A DNA stretch of 64,000 nucleotides from Herbiconiux sp. Its GTDB lineage: Bacteria > Actinomycetota > Actinomycetes > Actinomycetales > Microbacteriaceae. Numbering within the stretch: position 1 is the first letter of the stretch; each line of letters starts with the position of its first letter. The stretch lies in the NCBI RefSeq assembly GCF_023264855.1, contig NZ_JAHFUW010000006.1, positions 1-64,000 on the forward strand, in the 5' to 3' direction. Shown piece after piece: positions 42,116-50,901 of this stretch. The translations under genes and the position numbers were made by a program. The notes under the pieces are model-generated. The model saw only the letters and a program-made list of their open reading frames with translations. It was not told the DNA's origin and made no database searches.

Positions 42116-42904
42116 ATGAGTGGACGCGTGAGCGGCACCCGCATCCTGGTGACCGGAGCCGGCAGCGGTATGGGTAGATCGATCGCCCGCGCCCTGGCCG
42201 CCGAAGGCGCCCGGCTGACCCTGTTCGACCTGAACGGCGAGGCGGCCGAGGTGGTGCGCGACGAGATCGTCTCGCAGGGCGGCGAAGCGGTCGTCTCAGC
42301 CGGCAACGTGACCGTGCGTGCCGACGTGGCCGCGGCGGTCGCCGCATCCGTCGACGCCTACGGCGGCCTCGACGTGCTGTTCGCGATCGCCGGGATGATC
42401 AAGCCGATGCACTTCCTCGAGACCACCGAGGAGAACTGGCGCCTGACCCTCGACGTGAACGGCCTGGGAACTCTGATCTGCCAGCAGGAGGCCGCGAAGC
42501 AGATGATCGCCCAGGGCACCGGCGGCAAGCTGATCCTGACCTCCTCGATCGCCGGCCGCCAGGGCTACCCCAACTTCGCCTCCTACTGCGCGAGCAAGTT
42601 CGCCGTCACGGCGCTCACCCAGGCCGGGGCCCGCGCGCTCGCCGAGCACAAGATCACGGTCAACGCCTTCGCGCCCGGCGTGGTCGACACGCCTCTGTGG
42701 CAGAAGCTCGACCTCGACATCATGGAGCTCGGCGACACCGAGAAGCCGGGGCAGGCGTTCGCCGAGTTCTCGGGCGACATCCTCGCCGGCCGGGCCGGGC
42801 GGGCGGAAGACGTGAACGGCACGGCGCTCTATCTGGCGTCGAGCGACTCCGACTACATGACAGGACAAATCGTGATGATCGACGGCGGGATGGTGCTGGT
42901 CTGA
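42116..42904 (+). CDS. SDR family oxidoreductase
   Basis: 262 residues, classical short-chain dehydrogenase: VTGAGSGMGRSIARAL (NAD site), catalytic Ser in LILTSSIAGRQGY, and YCASK (Tyr/Lys, about residue 158). GQIVMIDGGM at the C-terminus. Probably oxidises a secondary alcohol to a ketone. AGGAGG before the ATG. First gene of a five-gene operon with the dehydrogenase, tautomerase, ABM protein and LLM enzyme. Confidence 0.9.
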   Translation: MSGRVSGTRILVTGAGSGMGRSIARALAAEGARLTLFDLNGEAAEVVRDEIVSQGGEAVVSAGNVTVRADVAAAVAASVDAYGGLDVLFAIAGMIKPMHFLETTEENWRLTLDVNGLGTLICQQEAAKQMIAQGTGGKLILTSSIAGRQGYPNFASYCASKFAVTALTQAGARALAEHKITVNAFAPGVVDTPLWQKLDLDIMELGDTEKPGQAFAEFSGDILAGRAGRAEDVNGTALYLASSDSDYMTGQIVMIDGGMVLV

Positions 42905-43959
42905 TGAAGGCTTCTCTCTACTACGGACAGCGCGACCTCCGGGTCGAAGAGATCGCCGAGCCCGAGGTTCGCCCCGGCACGGTGAAGATCAAGGTCGAGT
43001 GGACCGGCATCTGCGGCACCGACCTGCACGAGTACGAAGACGGTCCCACCTTCTGTCCGGCCCCGGGGCATCCGCACCCGCTGACCGGCGAGACGGTGCC
43101 GGTGGTGCTCGGCCACGAGATGGCCGGCGTCGTGGCGGAGGTCGGCGAGGGGGTCACGCACGTCAAACCCGGCGACCGCGTGGCCGTCGAGCCGTACATC
43201 ACCTGCGGTGAGTGCGAGTACTGCGTCAACGGGCCGTACAACCTCTGCGTGAAGATGGGGTACTACGGCCTCTCCGGCTGGGGCGGCGGCTTCGCGGAGT
43301 ACGTCGTGGTGGGCGCGAATCGCGTCTTCGACCTCGGCGAGATCTCGACCGAGGTCGGCGCCCTGGTGGAACCGCTCTCGGTGGCCCACCACGCCATCCG
43401 CCGTTCCGGCGCGAAGCCCGGTGACAGCGTCGCCGTGTTCGGCGCCGGACCGATCGGGCTGTTCATCATCTCGATCCTCAAGGCCCTCGGCATCGACGAC
43501 GTGTACAGCGTCGAGCTGTCGTCGGTGCGCAAGGAGAAGGCGAAGGCGGCCGGGGTCGTGCGCGTGCTCGATCCCTCGGTCGACGACGTCGTGTCGATCC
43601 TCCAGGAGGCCACCGGGGGCTACGGCGTCAACGTCGCGTTCGAAGCGGTGGGCGCGTCACCCGCCCTGCAGGCGGCGATCGACGCAACCCGCAGCGGCGG
43701 CACCGTCGTCAACGTGTCGATCTGGAGCAAGAAGGCCGAGATCGACATGTTCGGCCTCGTGATGCGCGAGATCACCCTGAAGGGCACCAGTGCCTACAAG
43801 GACGACCACGCCGACGTGATCGAGCTGCTGCAGTCGGGCAAGCTCACGGTCGAGCAGTTCATCACCGGGCGCATCGCGGCCGAGGATGTCGGCGAGCTCG
43901 GCATCCGGCAGCTGATCGAGAACAAGGACGAGAACGTCAAGATCATCGTCCACCCCTGA
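42904..43959 (+). CDS. Zinc alcohol dehydrogenase, 2,3-butanediol dehydrogenase-like
   Basis: 351 residues. Catalytic zinc ligands in GICGTDLHEYEDGP and GHEMAGVV; structural zinc Cys set in CGECEYCVNGPYNLC; NAD motif VAVFGAGPIGLFIISIL (about residue 176). EALVEPLSVAHHAIRR-type motif is present. Family oxidises vicinal diols or acyloins. Its ATG shares one base with the SDR stop (TGATG), so translation is coupled. AcoR-like regulators nearby agree with a diol/ketol theme. Confidence 0.88.
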   Translation: MKASLYYGQRDLRVEEIAEPEVRPGTVKIKVEWTGICGTDLHEYEDGPTFCPAPGHPHPLTGETVPVVLGHEMAGVVAEVGEGVTHVKPGDRVAVEPYITCGECEYCVNGPYNLCVKMGYYGLSGWGGGFAEYVVVGANRVFDLGEISTEVGALVEPLSVAHHAIRRSGAKPGDSVAVFGAGPIGLFIISILKALGIDDVYSVELSSVRKEKAKAAGVVRVLDPSVDDVVSILQEATGGYGVNVAFEAVGASPALQAAIDATRSGGTVVNVSIWSKKAEIDMFGLVMREITLKGTSAYKDDHADVIELLQSGKLTVEQFITGRIAAEDVGELGIRQLIENKDENVKIIVHP

Positions 43960-43982
43960 CGGTCCACCCAGCAGGAGGAACA

Positions 43983-44222
43983 ATGCCGATCATCGAGATC
44001 TCCCTTGCGGCGGGCCGTGACCCGCAGCAGGTGAGGACACTCCTCGCCGACGTGCACGAGGCGGTGCTGCGCTCGCTCGGCGAGCCGCAGCTGCAGGTGC
44101 GTGTGCTCGTTCGCGAGATCCCGCCGGAGCACTGGCTCTCGAACGGGGTCACCCTCGCCGAGATCGCCGAGAAGGCCTCGGCGGCCACCACGACGGACAC
44201 GATTGCAGGAGGACCATCATGA
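43983..44222 (+). CDS. 4-oxalocrotonate tautomerase family protein
   Basis: 79 residues with the catalytic N-terminal Pro (MPIIEISLAAGRDPQQ) and LQVRVLVREIPPEHW. Keto-enol tautomerase of an unsaturated oxo acid. AGGAGGAAC before the ATG; stop overlaps the ABM gene by four bases. Confidence 0.85.
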   Translation: MPIIEISLAAGRDPQQVRTLLADVHEAVLRSLGEPQLQVRVLVREIPPEHWLSNGVTLAEIAEKASAATTTDTIAGGPS

Positions 44223-44584
44223 CCCAACGCGACGAGATCTACTGGCTGGTGACCTGCGCGGTCAAGCCGGGCAAGTTCGAGGACTTCACCAAGGTGGTCG
44301 AGCCGCTGGTGGCGGCGACCAAGGCGGAGGAAGGCTCGATCGCCTACGACTACAGCGTGAACGAGGACGAGACCCTCGTGCACATCTTCGAGAGCTACCG
44401 CGACTCCCGGGCTGTGGTCAGCCACGTGACGACGGTGTTCTCGCAGTTCGCCGAGGGCTTCCTGGAGGGAGTCGACGTCACGGGGTTCGTGGTGTTCGGC
44501 AGCCCCGACGCCGAGGCGAAGGAGATCCTCGACGGTTTCGGTTCGACCTACATGCGCCCCTTCGAGGGGTTCACCCGCAGATAA
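44219..44584 (+). CDS. Antibiotic biosynthesis monooxygenase (ABM)-domain protein
   Basis: 121 residues, ferredoxin-like ABM fold: VTCAVKPGKFEDFTKVVEPL, GSIAYDYSVNEDETLVHIFE, YRDSRAVVSHVTTVFSQFAE. Such proteins are cofactor-free oxygenases or small accessory proteins. Coupled to the tautomerase gene; followed by a hairpin (44591-44618) and the LLM gene. Confidence 0.83.
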   Translation: MTQRDEIYWLVTCAVKPGKFEDFTKVVEPLVAATKAEEGSIAYDYSVNEDETLVHIFESYRDSRAVVSHVTTVFSQFAEGFLEGVDVTGFVVFGSPDAEAKEILDGFGSTYMRPFEGFTRR

Positions 44585-44590
44585 CCCCCG

Positions 44591-44618
44591 GTGCCCGCTC
44601 GACGTGTCGAGCGGGCAC
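44591..44618 (+). other. Intergenic hairpin
   Basis: GTGCCCGCTCGAC (44591-44603) against GTCGAGCGGGCAC (44606-44618), perfect. Lies inside the operon between the ABM and LLM genes; no T-run, so attenuator or processing site rather than full terminator. Confidence 0.65.
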
Positions 44619-44639
44619 CCACTCGAGTGAAGGACGACG

Positions 44640-45668
44640 ATGTCTGCACCCTCTTTCGGCCTCTGGTACGACTTCCGCAACCCCCCGCAGTGGGCCCAGC
44701 CGGCCGGCGCGCTCTACCGTGACACGCTCGACCAGATCGTCTGGGCCGAGCAGCTCGGCTACGGCTCGGTGTGGCTCAGCGAGCACCACTTCGCCCCGGA
44801 CGACTACGCCAGCTCGCCGCTGATCGTGGCCGCCGCGGTCGGCGCCCGCACCACCACGATGCGCATCGCGACGAACATCGTGGTCGCGGCCCTGCACAAC
44901 CCGATCCGGCTCGCCGAGGACTCCAACGCCCTGTCGCTGCTGACCGACGGACGCTTCGACCTCGGCGTGGGCCTGGGCTACAACGAGCGCGAGTTCGAGG
45001 CCTTCGGGCGGGTGCGCAAGCAGCGCCCGAGCCTGCTCGAAGACGCGATCGCCATCATCCGCACCGCCTGGAGCGGCAGCGACGCCGGCTACCAGGGCAC
45101 CCGCCTGTCGATGCCGCCGGTACGGGTCACCCCGATGGCCGAGAAGGTGCCCCGGATGCCGATCGGTGCGGTCGCGCCGAAGGGCATCGAGCGGGCCGCC
45201 CGTCTCGGAGACGGCGTCATCACGCTCTCCAACGCGTCCTTCGACACCTACCTCGACGCCCTGGTGGCGAACGGCAAGCCGGTCGAGGACGGCGACATCT
45301 ACGCCAGCCAGTGGGTGGTGGTGGCCGAGGATCCCGAGCGCGAGTGGAGCCGCATCGGCGAGAAGGTGCTCTACCAGGTGAACAAGTACATCGAGTGGGG
45401 ATCGTTCGAGGGATCGGGCGTGCCCGACCACTTCGAGGCGCCCGACGACCTGCTCGACTTCGGCATCTATCAGCTCTGGGACGGCCCGAAGGCGGTCGAC
45501 GAGCTGGTCGGACTGGCCACGCGCTACCCGCAGGTGCGCGACTTCCACTTCTGGGCCCAGTTCCCGGGCGAGACCGTCGAGTCGGGCTCAGCCAGGGTGC
45601 AGTACATCGCCGACGCGGTGATCCCCGAGGTGACCCGGCAGCTCGAAGGCGTGCCCGCGGCGCTCTGA
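44640..45668 (+). CDS. LLM class flavin-dependent oxidoreductase
   Basis: 342 residues, luciferase-like barrel: SFGLWYDFRNPPQWAQP, WAEQLGYGSVWLSEHHF, RIATNIVVAALHNPIRLAED, LLTDGRFDLGVGLGYNEREF. Flavin-dependent monooxygenase expected to need FMNH2. Last gene of the SDR operon, converging with the IclR genes. Could be the oxygen-inserting (Baeyer-Villiger-like) step after ketone formation; inference from context. Confidence 0.85.
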   Translation: MSAPSFGLWYDFRNPPQWAQPAGALYRDTLDQIVWAEQLGYGSVWLSEHHFAPDDYASSPLIVAAAVGARTTTMRIATNIVVAALHNPIRLAEDSNALSLLTDGRFDLGVGLGYNEREFEAFGRVRKQRPSLLEDAIAIIRTAWSGSDAGYQGTRLSMPPVRVTPMAEKVPRMPIGAVAPKGIERAARLGDGVITLSNASFDTYLDALVANGKPVEDGDIYASQWVVVAEDPEREWSRIGEKVLYQVNKYIEWGSFEGSGVPDHFEAPDDLLDFGIYQLWDGPKAVDELVGLATRYPQVRDFHFWAQFPGETVESGSARVQYIADAVIPEVTRQLEGVPAAL

Positions 45669-45681
45669 CCGCCCGCCGGTA

Positions 45682-46434
45682 TCAGCCGCCGTCCGCGGCG
45701 ATCGTGGTCGCGGCGGCGTGCAGTCTCTGGGCGAGCAGTGTCTCGTCGTCGAGCACCTCTTCGCGCCGGCCCGCGACTGAGAGGGCGGCGAGGAACTCGC
45801 CCGACGGCGCGAACACCGGCACGGCGATGGCCGCCACACCGACCGTCGAGTCGTTGTCGGACAAGCAGTAGCCGCGCTCACGGCTCAGGGCCACGTCGGC
45901 CCGCAGCTCGTCGGGTCGGGTGATGCTGTACGACGTGACGGCCTCCGGAGCCGACCGGGCGAGGTAGTCCTCGAGCGACTGCGGCCCGTAGGCGAGGGTG
46001 ATGCGGCCCACACCACCGATGTTGAGCGGAAGGCTGCCACCCGGCTTCAGGATGAGCACCTGCACGCTGCGGCCGTGCAGCCGGCGCACGCAGACCGTGC
46101 GGTCGGGCCGCGGCACGCACAGGAACACGGTGAGCCGGGTGTCGTCGCGCAGGTCGCGCAGCACGTCGTCGCGCGTGAACCAGGAGGCGGCGCTCGCGAG
46201 GGCGCTGTCGCCGAGGGCGAGCCATGTCGTGCTGAGCGAGACCGAGCCGTCCGCATCCTGCACGGCGAGCCCGGCGTGCACGAGCGCGCTCGCGAGCCGG
46301 TAGGCGCTGGGGCGCGGCACGCCGATCGACTTGGCGACCTCGGCGGGCGTCATCGGCCCCCGGGCGGCGAGCGTCTCGACGGCGTTGCGGCAGTGCCCGA
46401 GCACCCGGCTGGTTCCCTCACTGGCGGCCATCAT
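45682..46434 (-). CDS. IclR family regulator (1)
   Basis: About 250 residues: winged helix (VLGHCRNAVETLAARGPMT, SIGVPRPSAYRLASALVHAG, residues 8-60) and IclR effector domain (LPLNIGGVGRITLAYGPQS, GYCLSDNDSTVGVAAIAVPV). Start ambiguous: GTG 46437 (GTGA overlap), ATG 46434 or ATG 46431. Second gene of a tandem IclR pair; likely co-regulates the operon beginning at 47445. Confidence 0.85.
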   Translation of the reverse strand: MMAASEGTSRVLGHCRNAVETLAARGPMTPAEVAKSIGVPRPSAYRLASALVHAGLAVQDADGSVSLSTTWLALGDSALASAASWFTRDDVLRDLRDDTRLTVFLCVPRPDRTVCVRRLHGRSVQVLILKPGGSLPLNIGGVGRITLAYGPQSLEDYLARSAPEAVTSYSITRPDELRADVALSRERGYCLSDNDSTVGVAAIAVPVFAPSGEFLAALSVAGRREEVLDDETLLAQRLHAAATTIAADGG

Positions 46435-47216
46435 CACTCCCGGTGTCCGAGCTGGGTCGAGACGGTTCTCGCCTCGAGTCGCACGAGGTCGTCGTATTCG
46501 CCGAACCGGTCGTCGTTGCCGGCGCGCAGGCTGCTGAGGGTGATCGAGCCGATCACCTCGTCGCGGTGGCTGAACACGGGTGCGGCCACGCTGTAGATGC
46601 CGGGGGTGACATCGCCGTCGGACACCGCGATGCCGGTCTCCCTGGTGCGTCGCAGCTCGGCGGTCAGGCGGGCCAGATCGGCGTGGTTCATGGGATTGAG
46701 CTGCGCCGAGGCGAGCGCCCCGAGGTAGCGCTCCTGGAAGGCCGGCGACTCGAACGCCAGGATCGCGCGCGGCCCGGCGCCCTGGTGCAGGGGGAGCGAG
46801 CCGCCGATCGGCAGCTCCTCGGTGCGGGTGTAGCGGCCGTCGATGCGTTCGATGCAGGCGGCGCGATTGCCGTCGCGCACGCAGAGATAGCTCGTCTCGT
46901 GGGTGGCGTCGTTGATGCGCGTGAGCGCCGCGAGGGCGCTCTGCCGCGAGTCGAGCGATTCCTCGACCGCCTGACCCACCGCCACCAGGTCGATCCCGAG
47001 CCGCACCGATCCGCCGCGCTTGGACTCGCGTTCGATCCAGCCGATCGCCTCGAGGTTGCCGAGCATCCGGTACACGGTCGTGATCGGCTCGTCGAGGGTG
47101 CCGGCCAGCTCGGCGGCCGTGAGTTCTCCGGTCTCGGCGAGGGCGGTGAGAACCCGCATCGCCTTGCTGACGGCGCTCATCCCCGTGGCGTCGCCGACGG
47201 CCTCAGTTGAAGACAC
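46434..47216 (-). CDS. IclR family regulator (2)
   Basis: 260 residues, GTG start after AGGAGG. Winged helix (SAVSKAMRVLTALAETGEL, LDEPITTVYRMLGNLEAIGW) and effector domain (LPLHQGAGPRAILAFESP, GIAVSDGDVTPGIYSVAAPV). Divergent from the long catabolic operon; the 228-bp gap has a TGTCC-type palindrome at 47319-47338. Both IclR proteins may form hetero-oligomers or answer to different ligands. Confidence 0.87.
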   Translation of the reverse strand: MSSTEAVGDATGMSAVSKAMRVLTALAETGELTAAELAGTLDEPITTVYRMLGNLEAIGWIERESKRGGSVRLGIDLVAVGQAVEESLDSRQSALAALTRINDATHETSYLCVRDGNRAACIERIDGRYTRTEELPIGGSLPLHQGAGPRAILAFESPAFQERYLGALASAQLNPMNHADLARLTAELRRTRETGIAVSDGDVTPGIYSVAAPVFSHRDEVIGSITLSSLRAGNDDRFGEYDDLVRLEARTVSTQLGHRE

Positions 47217-47318
47217 AGTTCCTCCTGCTTTCTGGACACGACTCTACCCAGAATCGAACTACAGGCCGGAAGGGATTTTCGCGTCCTCCTTACGCTGAAT
47301 CCAACTTTTCGAACAGAG

Positions 47319-47338
47319 TGTCCAGTTTTAACTAGACA
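47319..47338. promoter_or_regulatory. IclR operator-like palindrome
   Basis: TGTCCAGTTTTAACTAGACA, arms matching at 8 of 10 positions, in the divergent region between the IclR pair and the operon at 47445. A further TGTCCAG half-site (reverse strand, CTGGACA at 47232-47238) lies just upstream of IclR gene 2. Confidence 0.65.
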
Positions 47339-47444
47339 AACCCGCTTGAGAGGAGTTGAATCTCCTCTGTAGTCATCATCACGAAGCGATCAGATGCCCG
47401 AACGTGCGTCGTCACCTCGAATCCGAAGCCGCAAAGGAGCGCGC

Positions 47445-48206
47445 ATGAAGAACCAGTTCCGCCTCGACGGCAGCGTGGCCCTGGTGACGGGGGCCGGGTC
47501 CGGAATCGGCCGGGCGATCGCGATCGGACTGGCGAGGGCGGGAGCGGCCGTCGCCGCGGTCGACCTCACCGCCGAGCGCGTCGCCGGCACCGTCGCGGCC
47601 ATCGAGCAGGAGGGCGGGCGCGCGCTGGCCGTCGCCGCCGACGTCTCGACCGATCAGATCTCGGATGCCGTCGACGAGGCCCAGCGCACCCTCGGCCCGC
47701 TCGAGGTCGCCGTCAACTCCGCCGGGATCGCCCGGGCCGTGCCGGCGCGGGACATGACGGTCGAGGAGTTCGAGGCGATGTACCGCATCAACGTCACCGG
47801 CGTGTTCCGCAGCTGCCAGGCCGAGGCGCGGGCGATGGCCGCTCGCGGCGGCGGGTCGATCGTCAACCTCGCCTCCATCAGCGGCATCGTGTCGCATCGG
47901 CAGATGCTGCAGGCGCACTACAACAGCTCGAAGGCGGCGGTCGCGCACCTCACCCGTTCGCTGGCGACCGAGTGGGCCGCCGACGGCATCCGCGTGAACG
48001 CGCTCTCGCCCGGCTTCACCCTCACTCCCATGAACCTGCGCGACGAGGTGGCCTCGATCCGCGAGAGCGTGTCGCACGAGATCCCGCTCGGCCGCTTCGC
48101 CGAGCCCGCCGAGCTCGTGGGGCCTGCGATCTTCCTGCTCTCGGAGGCCTCGTCGTACTGCACCGGGGTGAACCTCGTCGTCGACGGAGGCTTCACCCTG
48201 CTCTGA
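47445..48206 (+). CDS. SDR family oxidoreductase
   Basis: 253 residues. VTGAGSGIGRAIAIGL (NAD site), SIVNLASISGIVS (Ser), YNSSKAAVAHL (Tyr/Lys, about residue 157), NLVVDGGFTLL tail. AAAGGAG fixes the ATG at 47445. First gene of the long operon, directly before its sugar-binding lipoprotein, so it probably oxidises the imported compound or a polyol derived from it. Confidence 0.9.
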   Translation: MKNQFRLDGSVALVTGAGSGIGRAIAIGLARAGAAVAAVDLTAERVAGTVAAIEQEGGRALAVAADVSTDQISDAVDEAQRTLGPLEVAVNSAGIARAVPARDMTVEEFEAMYRINVTGVFRSCQAEARAMAARGGGSIVNLASISGIVSHRQMLQAHYNSSKAAVAHLTRSLATEWAADGIRVNALSPGFTLTPMNLRDEVASIRESVSHEIPLGRFAEPAELVGPAIFLLSEASSYCTGVNLVVDGGFTLL

Positions 48207-48210
48207 TCCC

Positions 48211-48256
48211 CGTCTCCCGTACCCGAGGAGACGCCCTTGCCCGCCATCACGGCGGG
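48211..48256 (+). other. Two small hairpins before the SBP gene
   Basis: CGTCTCC/GGAGACG (48211-48233) and CCCGCC/GGCGGG (48240-48256) in tandem between the SDR stop and the AAAGGAGG of the binding-protein gene. Possible processing or stability elements in the transcript. Confidence 0.45.
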
Positions 48257-48284
48257 ACCCTTACCAAAGGAGGTAATGAGTCAC

Positions 48285-49292
48285 ATGAAAATCGTCAACA
48301 GCACCCGAACCCGCACTCGCACCCTGGCCGTGGCGGCCGTCGTGGGCGCCGCCGCCCTCGTGCTCTCCGGCTGTTCCGTGGACAACGCCGACGCCCCGAG
48401 CGGCGGCAGCACCGGCGGCAGCGATTCGAAGACCATCGGTGTCTCGATGTCGTTCGTGAACCAGTTCTACTCCGCCGCCCAGGAGGGCATGGAGGACGAG
48501 GCCGAGGAGCAGGGCTACAAGCTCACCGTTCTGAACGCCCAGGGCAACAGCTCCACCCAGGTGAACCAAGTGCAGAACCTGGTGAGTCAGGGCGTCGGCT
48601 CGATCATCTTCATCCAGCTCGACGCCTCCTCCGGCGGTGCGTCGCTGGACCAGGCGAGCGCGGCCGGCATCCCGGTCATCGGGGTCGACCAGGTGCCGGT
48701 CAGCGACGACTACGTCACCTACATCGGCAGCGACAGCGTCGAGATGGCCAAGCAGACCTGCGACTACCTGAACGAGCTGCTCGGCGGGAAGGGCCAGATC
48801 GCCATTGTCGAGGGCATCCCCGCCTCCTCCACCCAGATGCAGCGCACCGAGGGTTGCGGCGACGTGCTCACCGCGAACCCGGGGCTGGACGTCGTGTCGA
48901 CCACCAGCGCCGACTGGGATCAGAACAAGGCGGTGAGCGTGTTCACCAACGTGCTCACGGCGAACCCGGGCCTGCAGGGCGTCTTCGCCCAGAACGACGA
49001 CATGGCGCTGGGTGTCGCGAGCGCCATCCAGACCGCGGGCGCACCGCAGATCCCGGTGGTCAGCATCGACGGATTCCCGGCCGCCTACACCGCGATCGAG
49101 GACGGCACGATGACCTCGACGATGAGCCAGCAGCCCTACAACATGGGCCGCCTCGCGGTGAAGAACGCCATCCAGGCGATGAACGGCGATGCCGCCGACA
49201 TCCCGAAGACGCAGATCCAGGATTCCGTGCTCGTCACGAAGGACAACCTCGACGAGGCCCGTGCCGCCAAGTACTACGGCAGCCAGGGCTGA
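48285..49292 (+). CDS. Sugar ABC transporter substrate-binding lipoprotein
   Basis: 335 residues, Peripla_BP_4 (RbsB-like). Signal peptide and lipobox LVLSGC (Cys about residue 33), Gly/Ser linker, then KTIGVSMSFVNQFYSAAQEG and the later GVFAQNDDMALGVASAIQ and VVSIDGFPAAYTAIEDG typical of ribose/galactose binders. ATG 48285 favoured: AAAGGAGG is 11 bases away, only two bases from the ATG at 48276. Ligand unknown. Confidence 0.9.
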   Translation: MKIVNSTRTRTRTLAVAAVVGAAALVLSGCSVDNADAPSGGSTGGSDSKTIGVSMSFVNQFYSAAQEGMEDEAEEQGYKLTVLNAQGNSSTQVNQVQNLVSQGVGSIIFIQLDASSGGASLDQASAAGIPVIGVDQVPVSDDYVTYIGSDSVEMAKQTCDYLNELLGGKGQIAIVEGIPASSTQMQRTEGCGDVLTANPGLDVVSTTSADWDQNKAVSVFTNVLTANPGLQGVFAQNDDMALGVASAIQTAGAPQIPVVSIDGFPAAYTAIEDGTMTSTMSQQPYNMGRLAVKNAIQAMNGDAADIPKTQIQDSVLVTKDNLDEARAAKYYGSQG

Positions 49293-49313
49293 CCCACCCC
49301 CATCCCCACGATC

Positions 49314-49343
49314 GCGGCCGGCTCCCCTCGCGGAGCCGGCCGC
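49314..49343 (+). other. Hairpin between SBP and ATPase genes
   Basis: Perfect 12-bp stem GCGGCCGGCTCC / GGAGCCGGCCGC around a 6-nt loop. Same position as the hairpin of the first importer (29790-29828); likely raises expression of the binding protein relative to downstream genes. Confidence 0.7.
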
Positions 49344-49357
49344 CGAGGAGCAGACAG

Positions 49358-50842
49358 ATGACCGACGAGATCGCCACCACCCTGGTGGCCACCGGCCTGA
49401 TCAAGCGCTACGGCGAGGCGACCGTGCTGCGCGGGGTCGACTTCACCCTGGAATCCGGCACGGTGGTGGGCCTGATCGGCGAGAACGGCGCCGGCAAGTC
49501 GACGCTCAGCTCGATCATCGCGGGCATCAAGCAGCCGGATGGCGGATCGATGACCATCGACGGCCGGCCCTACGCGCCGTCGGGTCCGCTCGAGGCCCTC
49601 ACCTCGGGCGTCGCCATCATCCACCAGGAGATCAAGATGATCCCCGAGCTGTCGGTGGCCGAGAACATGTTCCTCGGCCGGGTGCCCACCCGCCGGGGCC
49701 GCGTCGACTACGCGGGCATGTACGAGAGCGCATCCGGCGTGCTGGCTCAGCTCGGGGTGCACCTGGACCCGCGGATGCTCGTCGGCGGCCTCTCAACGGC
49801 GACCCAGCAGGAGATCGAGATCGCCCGCGCCATCCTGCGCGAGCCCTCGTTCGTGATCTTCGACGAACCCTCCGCCTCGCTCGGCCAGGAGGAGACCGAG
49901 CGGGTGCTCGAACAGATCGGTCTGCTGCGCGACCGCGGCACCGGCGTGGTCTACATCAGCCACCGCCTCGACGAGGTCTCCGCCATCTCCGACCGCGTGG
50001 TGTGCCTGCGCGACGGAGCCAAGGTGGGCGATCGGCCGGCCGCCGAGATCGATCGCGACGGGATGATCCGGGCCATGGTCGGGCGCTCCATCGAGCGTCG
50101 CGCGATCGAGCCCGAACCGCACGGGAGCGAGGTGGTGGCGCGGGTCACCGATCTGTGCTCCGACCGCTTCGAGCACGTCTCGTTCGACCTGCACGAGGGC
50201 GAGATCCTGGGGCTCTCCGGGCTCGTGGGAGCCGGCCGCACCGAGATCGTGCGCGCCCTCGCGGGCGCCGATCCGTTCCGCTCCGGCGAGGTGGAGGTGC
50301 GCGGGCGGCGGGTGCGCATCCGCTCGATGAGCGACGCGATCGCCGCCGGCATCGTCATGGTGCCCGAAGACCGCAAGACCCAGGGCCTCAACCTCAACCG
50401 CTCCAGCGCCGAGAACATCGCCACGCCGTGGGAGTCGCGTCTGGCGAAGGGCTTCGTCACCCGGCGGTTCCTCACCAAGCTGAAGAAGCGGATGGCCGAG
50501 GAGCTCGACATCCGCGGCGACCTCGACAAGCCCGTCGGCCTGCTCTCCGGCGGCAACCAGCAGAAGGTGCTGCTCGGCAAATGGCTCGTGCAGAAGCCGA
50601 CCGTGCTCATCCTCGACGAGCCCACCCGCGGCGTCGACGTGGGCGCCAAGGAGGCGATCTACGAGATCATCCGCGGGCTCTCGCGTCAGGGAGTCGCCGT
50701 GATCGTCGTCTCCTCGGAGCTCGAGGAGGTGCTGCTGCTCTCGCACCGGGTGATGGTGGTGGCCGGCGGGCGGCCGCGCGATCTGCTCGACCGCGAGCAG
50801 GCGACGCCTGAGCGCATCATGCAGCTCTCGGTGCCGTCATGA
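49358..50842 (+). CDS. Sugar ABC transporter ATP-binding protein
   Basis: 494 residues, two nucleotide-binding domains. NBD1: GENGAGKSTLSSIIAG, FVIFDEPSASLG, with a weak signature (LSTATQQEIEIARA). NBD2: Walker A replaced by GLVGAGRTEIVRALAG, signature LLSGGNQQKVLLGKW, Walker B LILDEPTRGVDVG. RbsA/XylG family. The usual NBD1/NBD2 asymmetry of this family is seen. Energises the importer whose lipoprotein is encoded just upstream. Confidence 0.93.
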   Translation: MTDEIATTLVATGLIKRYGEATVLRGVDFTLESGTVVGLIGENGAGKSTLSSIIAGIKQPDGGSMTIDGRPYAPSGPLEALTSGVAIIHQEIKMIPELSVAENMFLGRVPTRRGRVDYAGMYESASGVLAQLGVHLDPRMLVGGLSTATQQEIEIARAILREPSFVIFDEPSASLGQEETERVLEQIGLLRDRGTGVVYISHRLDEVSAISDRVVCLRDGAKVGDRPAAEIDRDGMIRAMVGRSIERRAIEPEPHGSEVVARVTDLCSDRFEHVSFDLHEGEILGLSGLVGAGRTEIVRALAGADPFRSGEVEVRGRRVRIRSMSDAIAAGIVMVPEDRKTQGLNLNRSSAENIATPWESRLAKGFVTRRFLTKLKKRMAEELDIRGDLDKPVGLLSGGNQQKVLLGKWLVQKPTVLILDEPTRGVDVGAKEAIYEIIRGLSRQGVAVIVVSSELEEVLLLSHRVMVVAGGRPRDLLDREQATPERIMQLSVPS

Positions 50843-50901
50843 CGGCGGCGCCCGAACCCGACCCGACGACCCGCACCACCCGCACGACCGAAGGAGACAT
50901 C

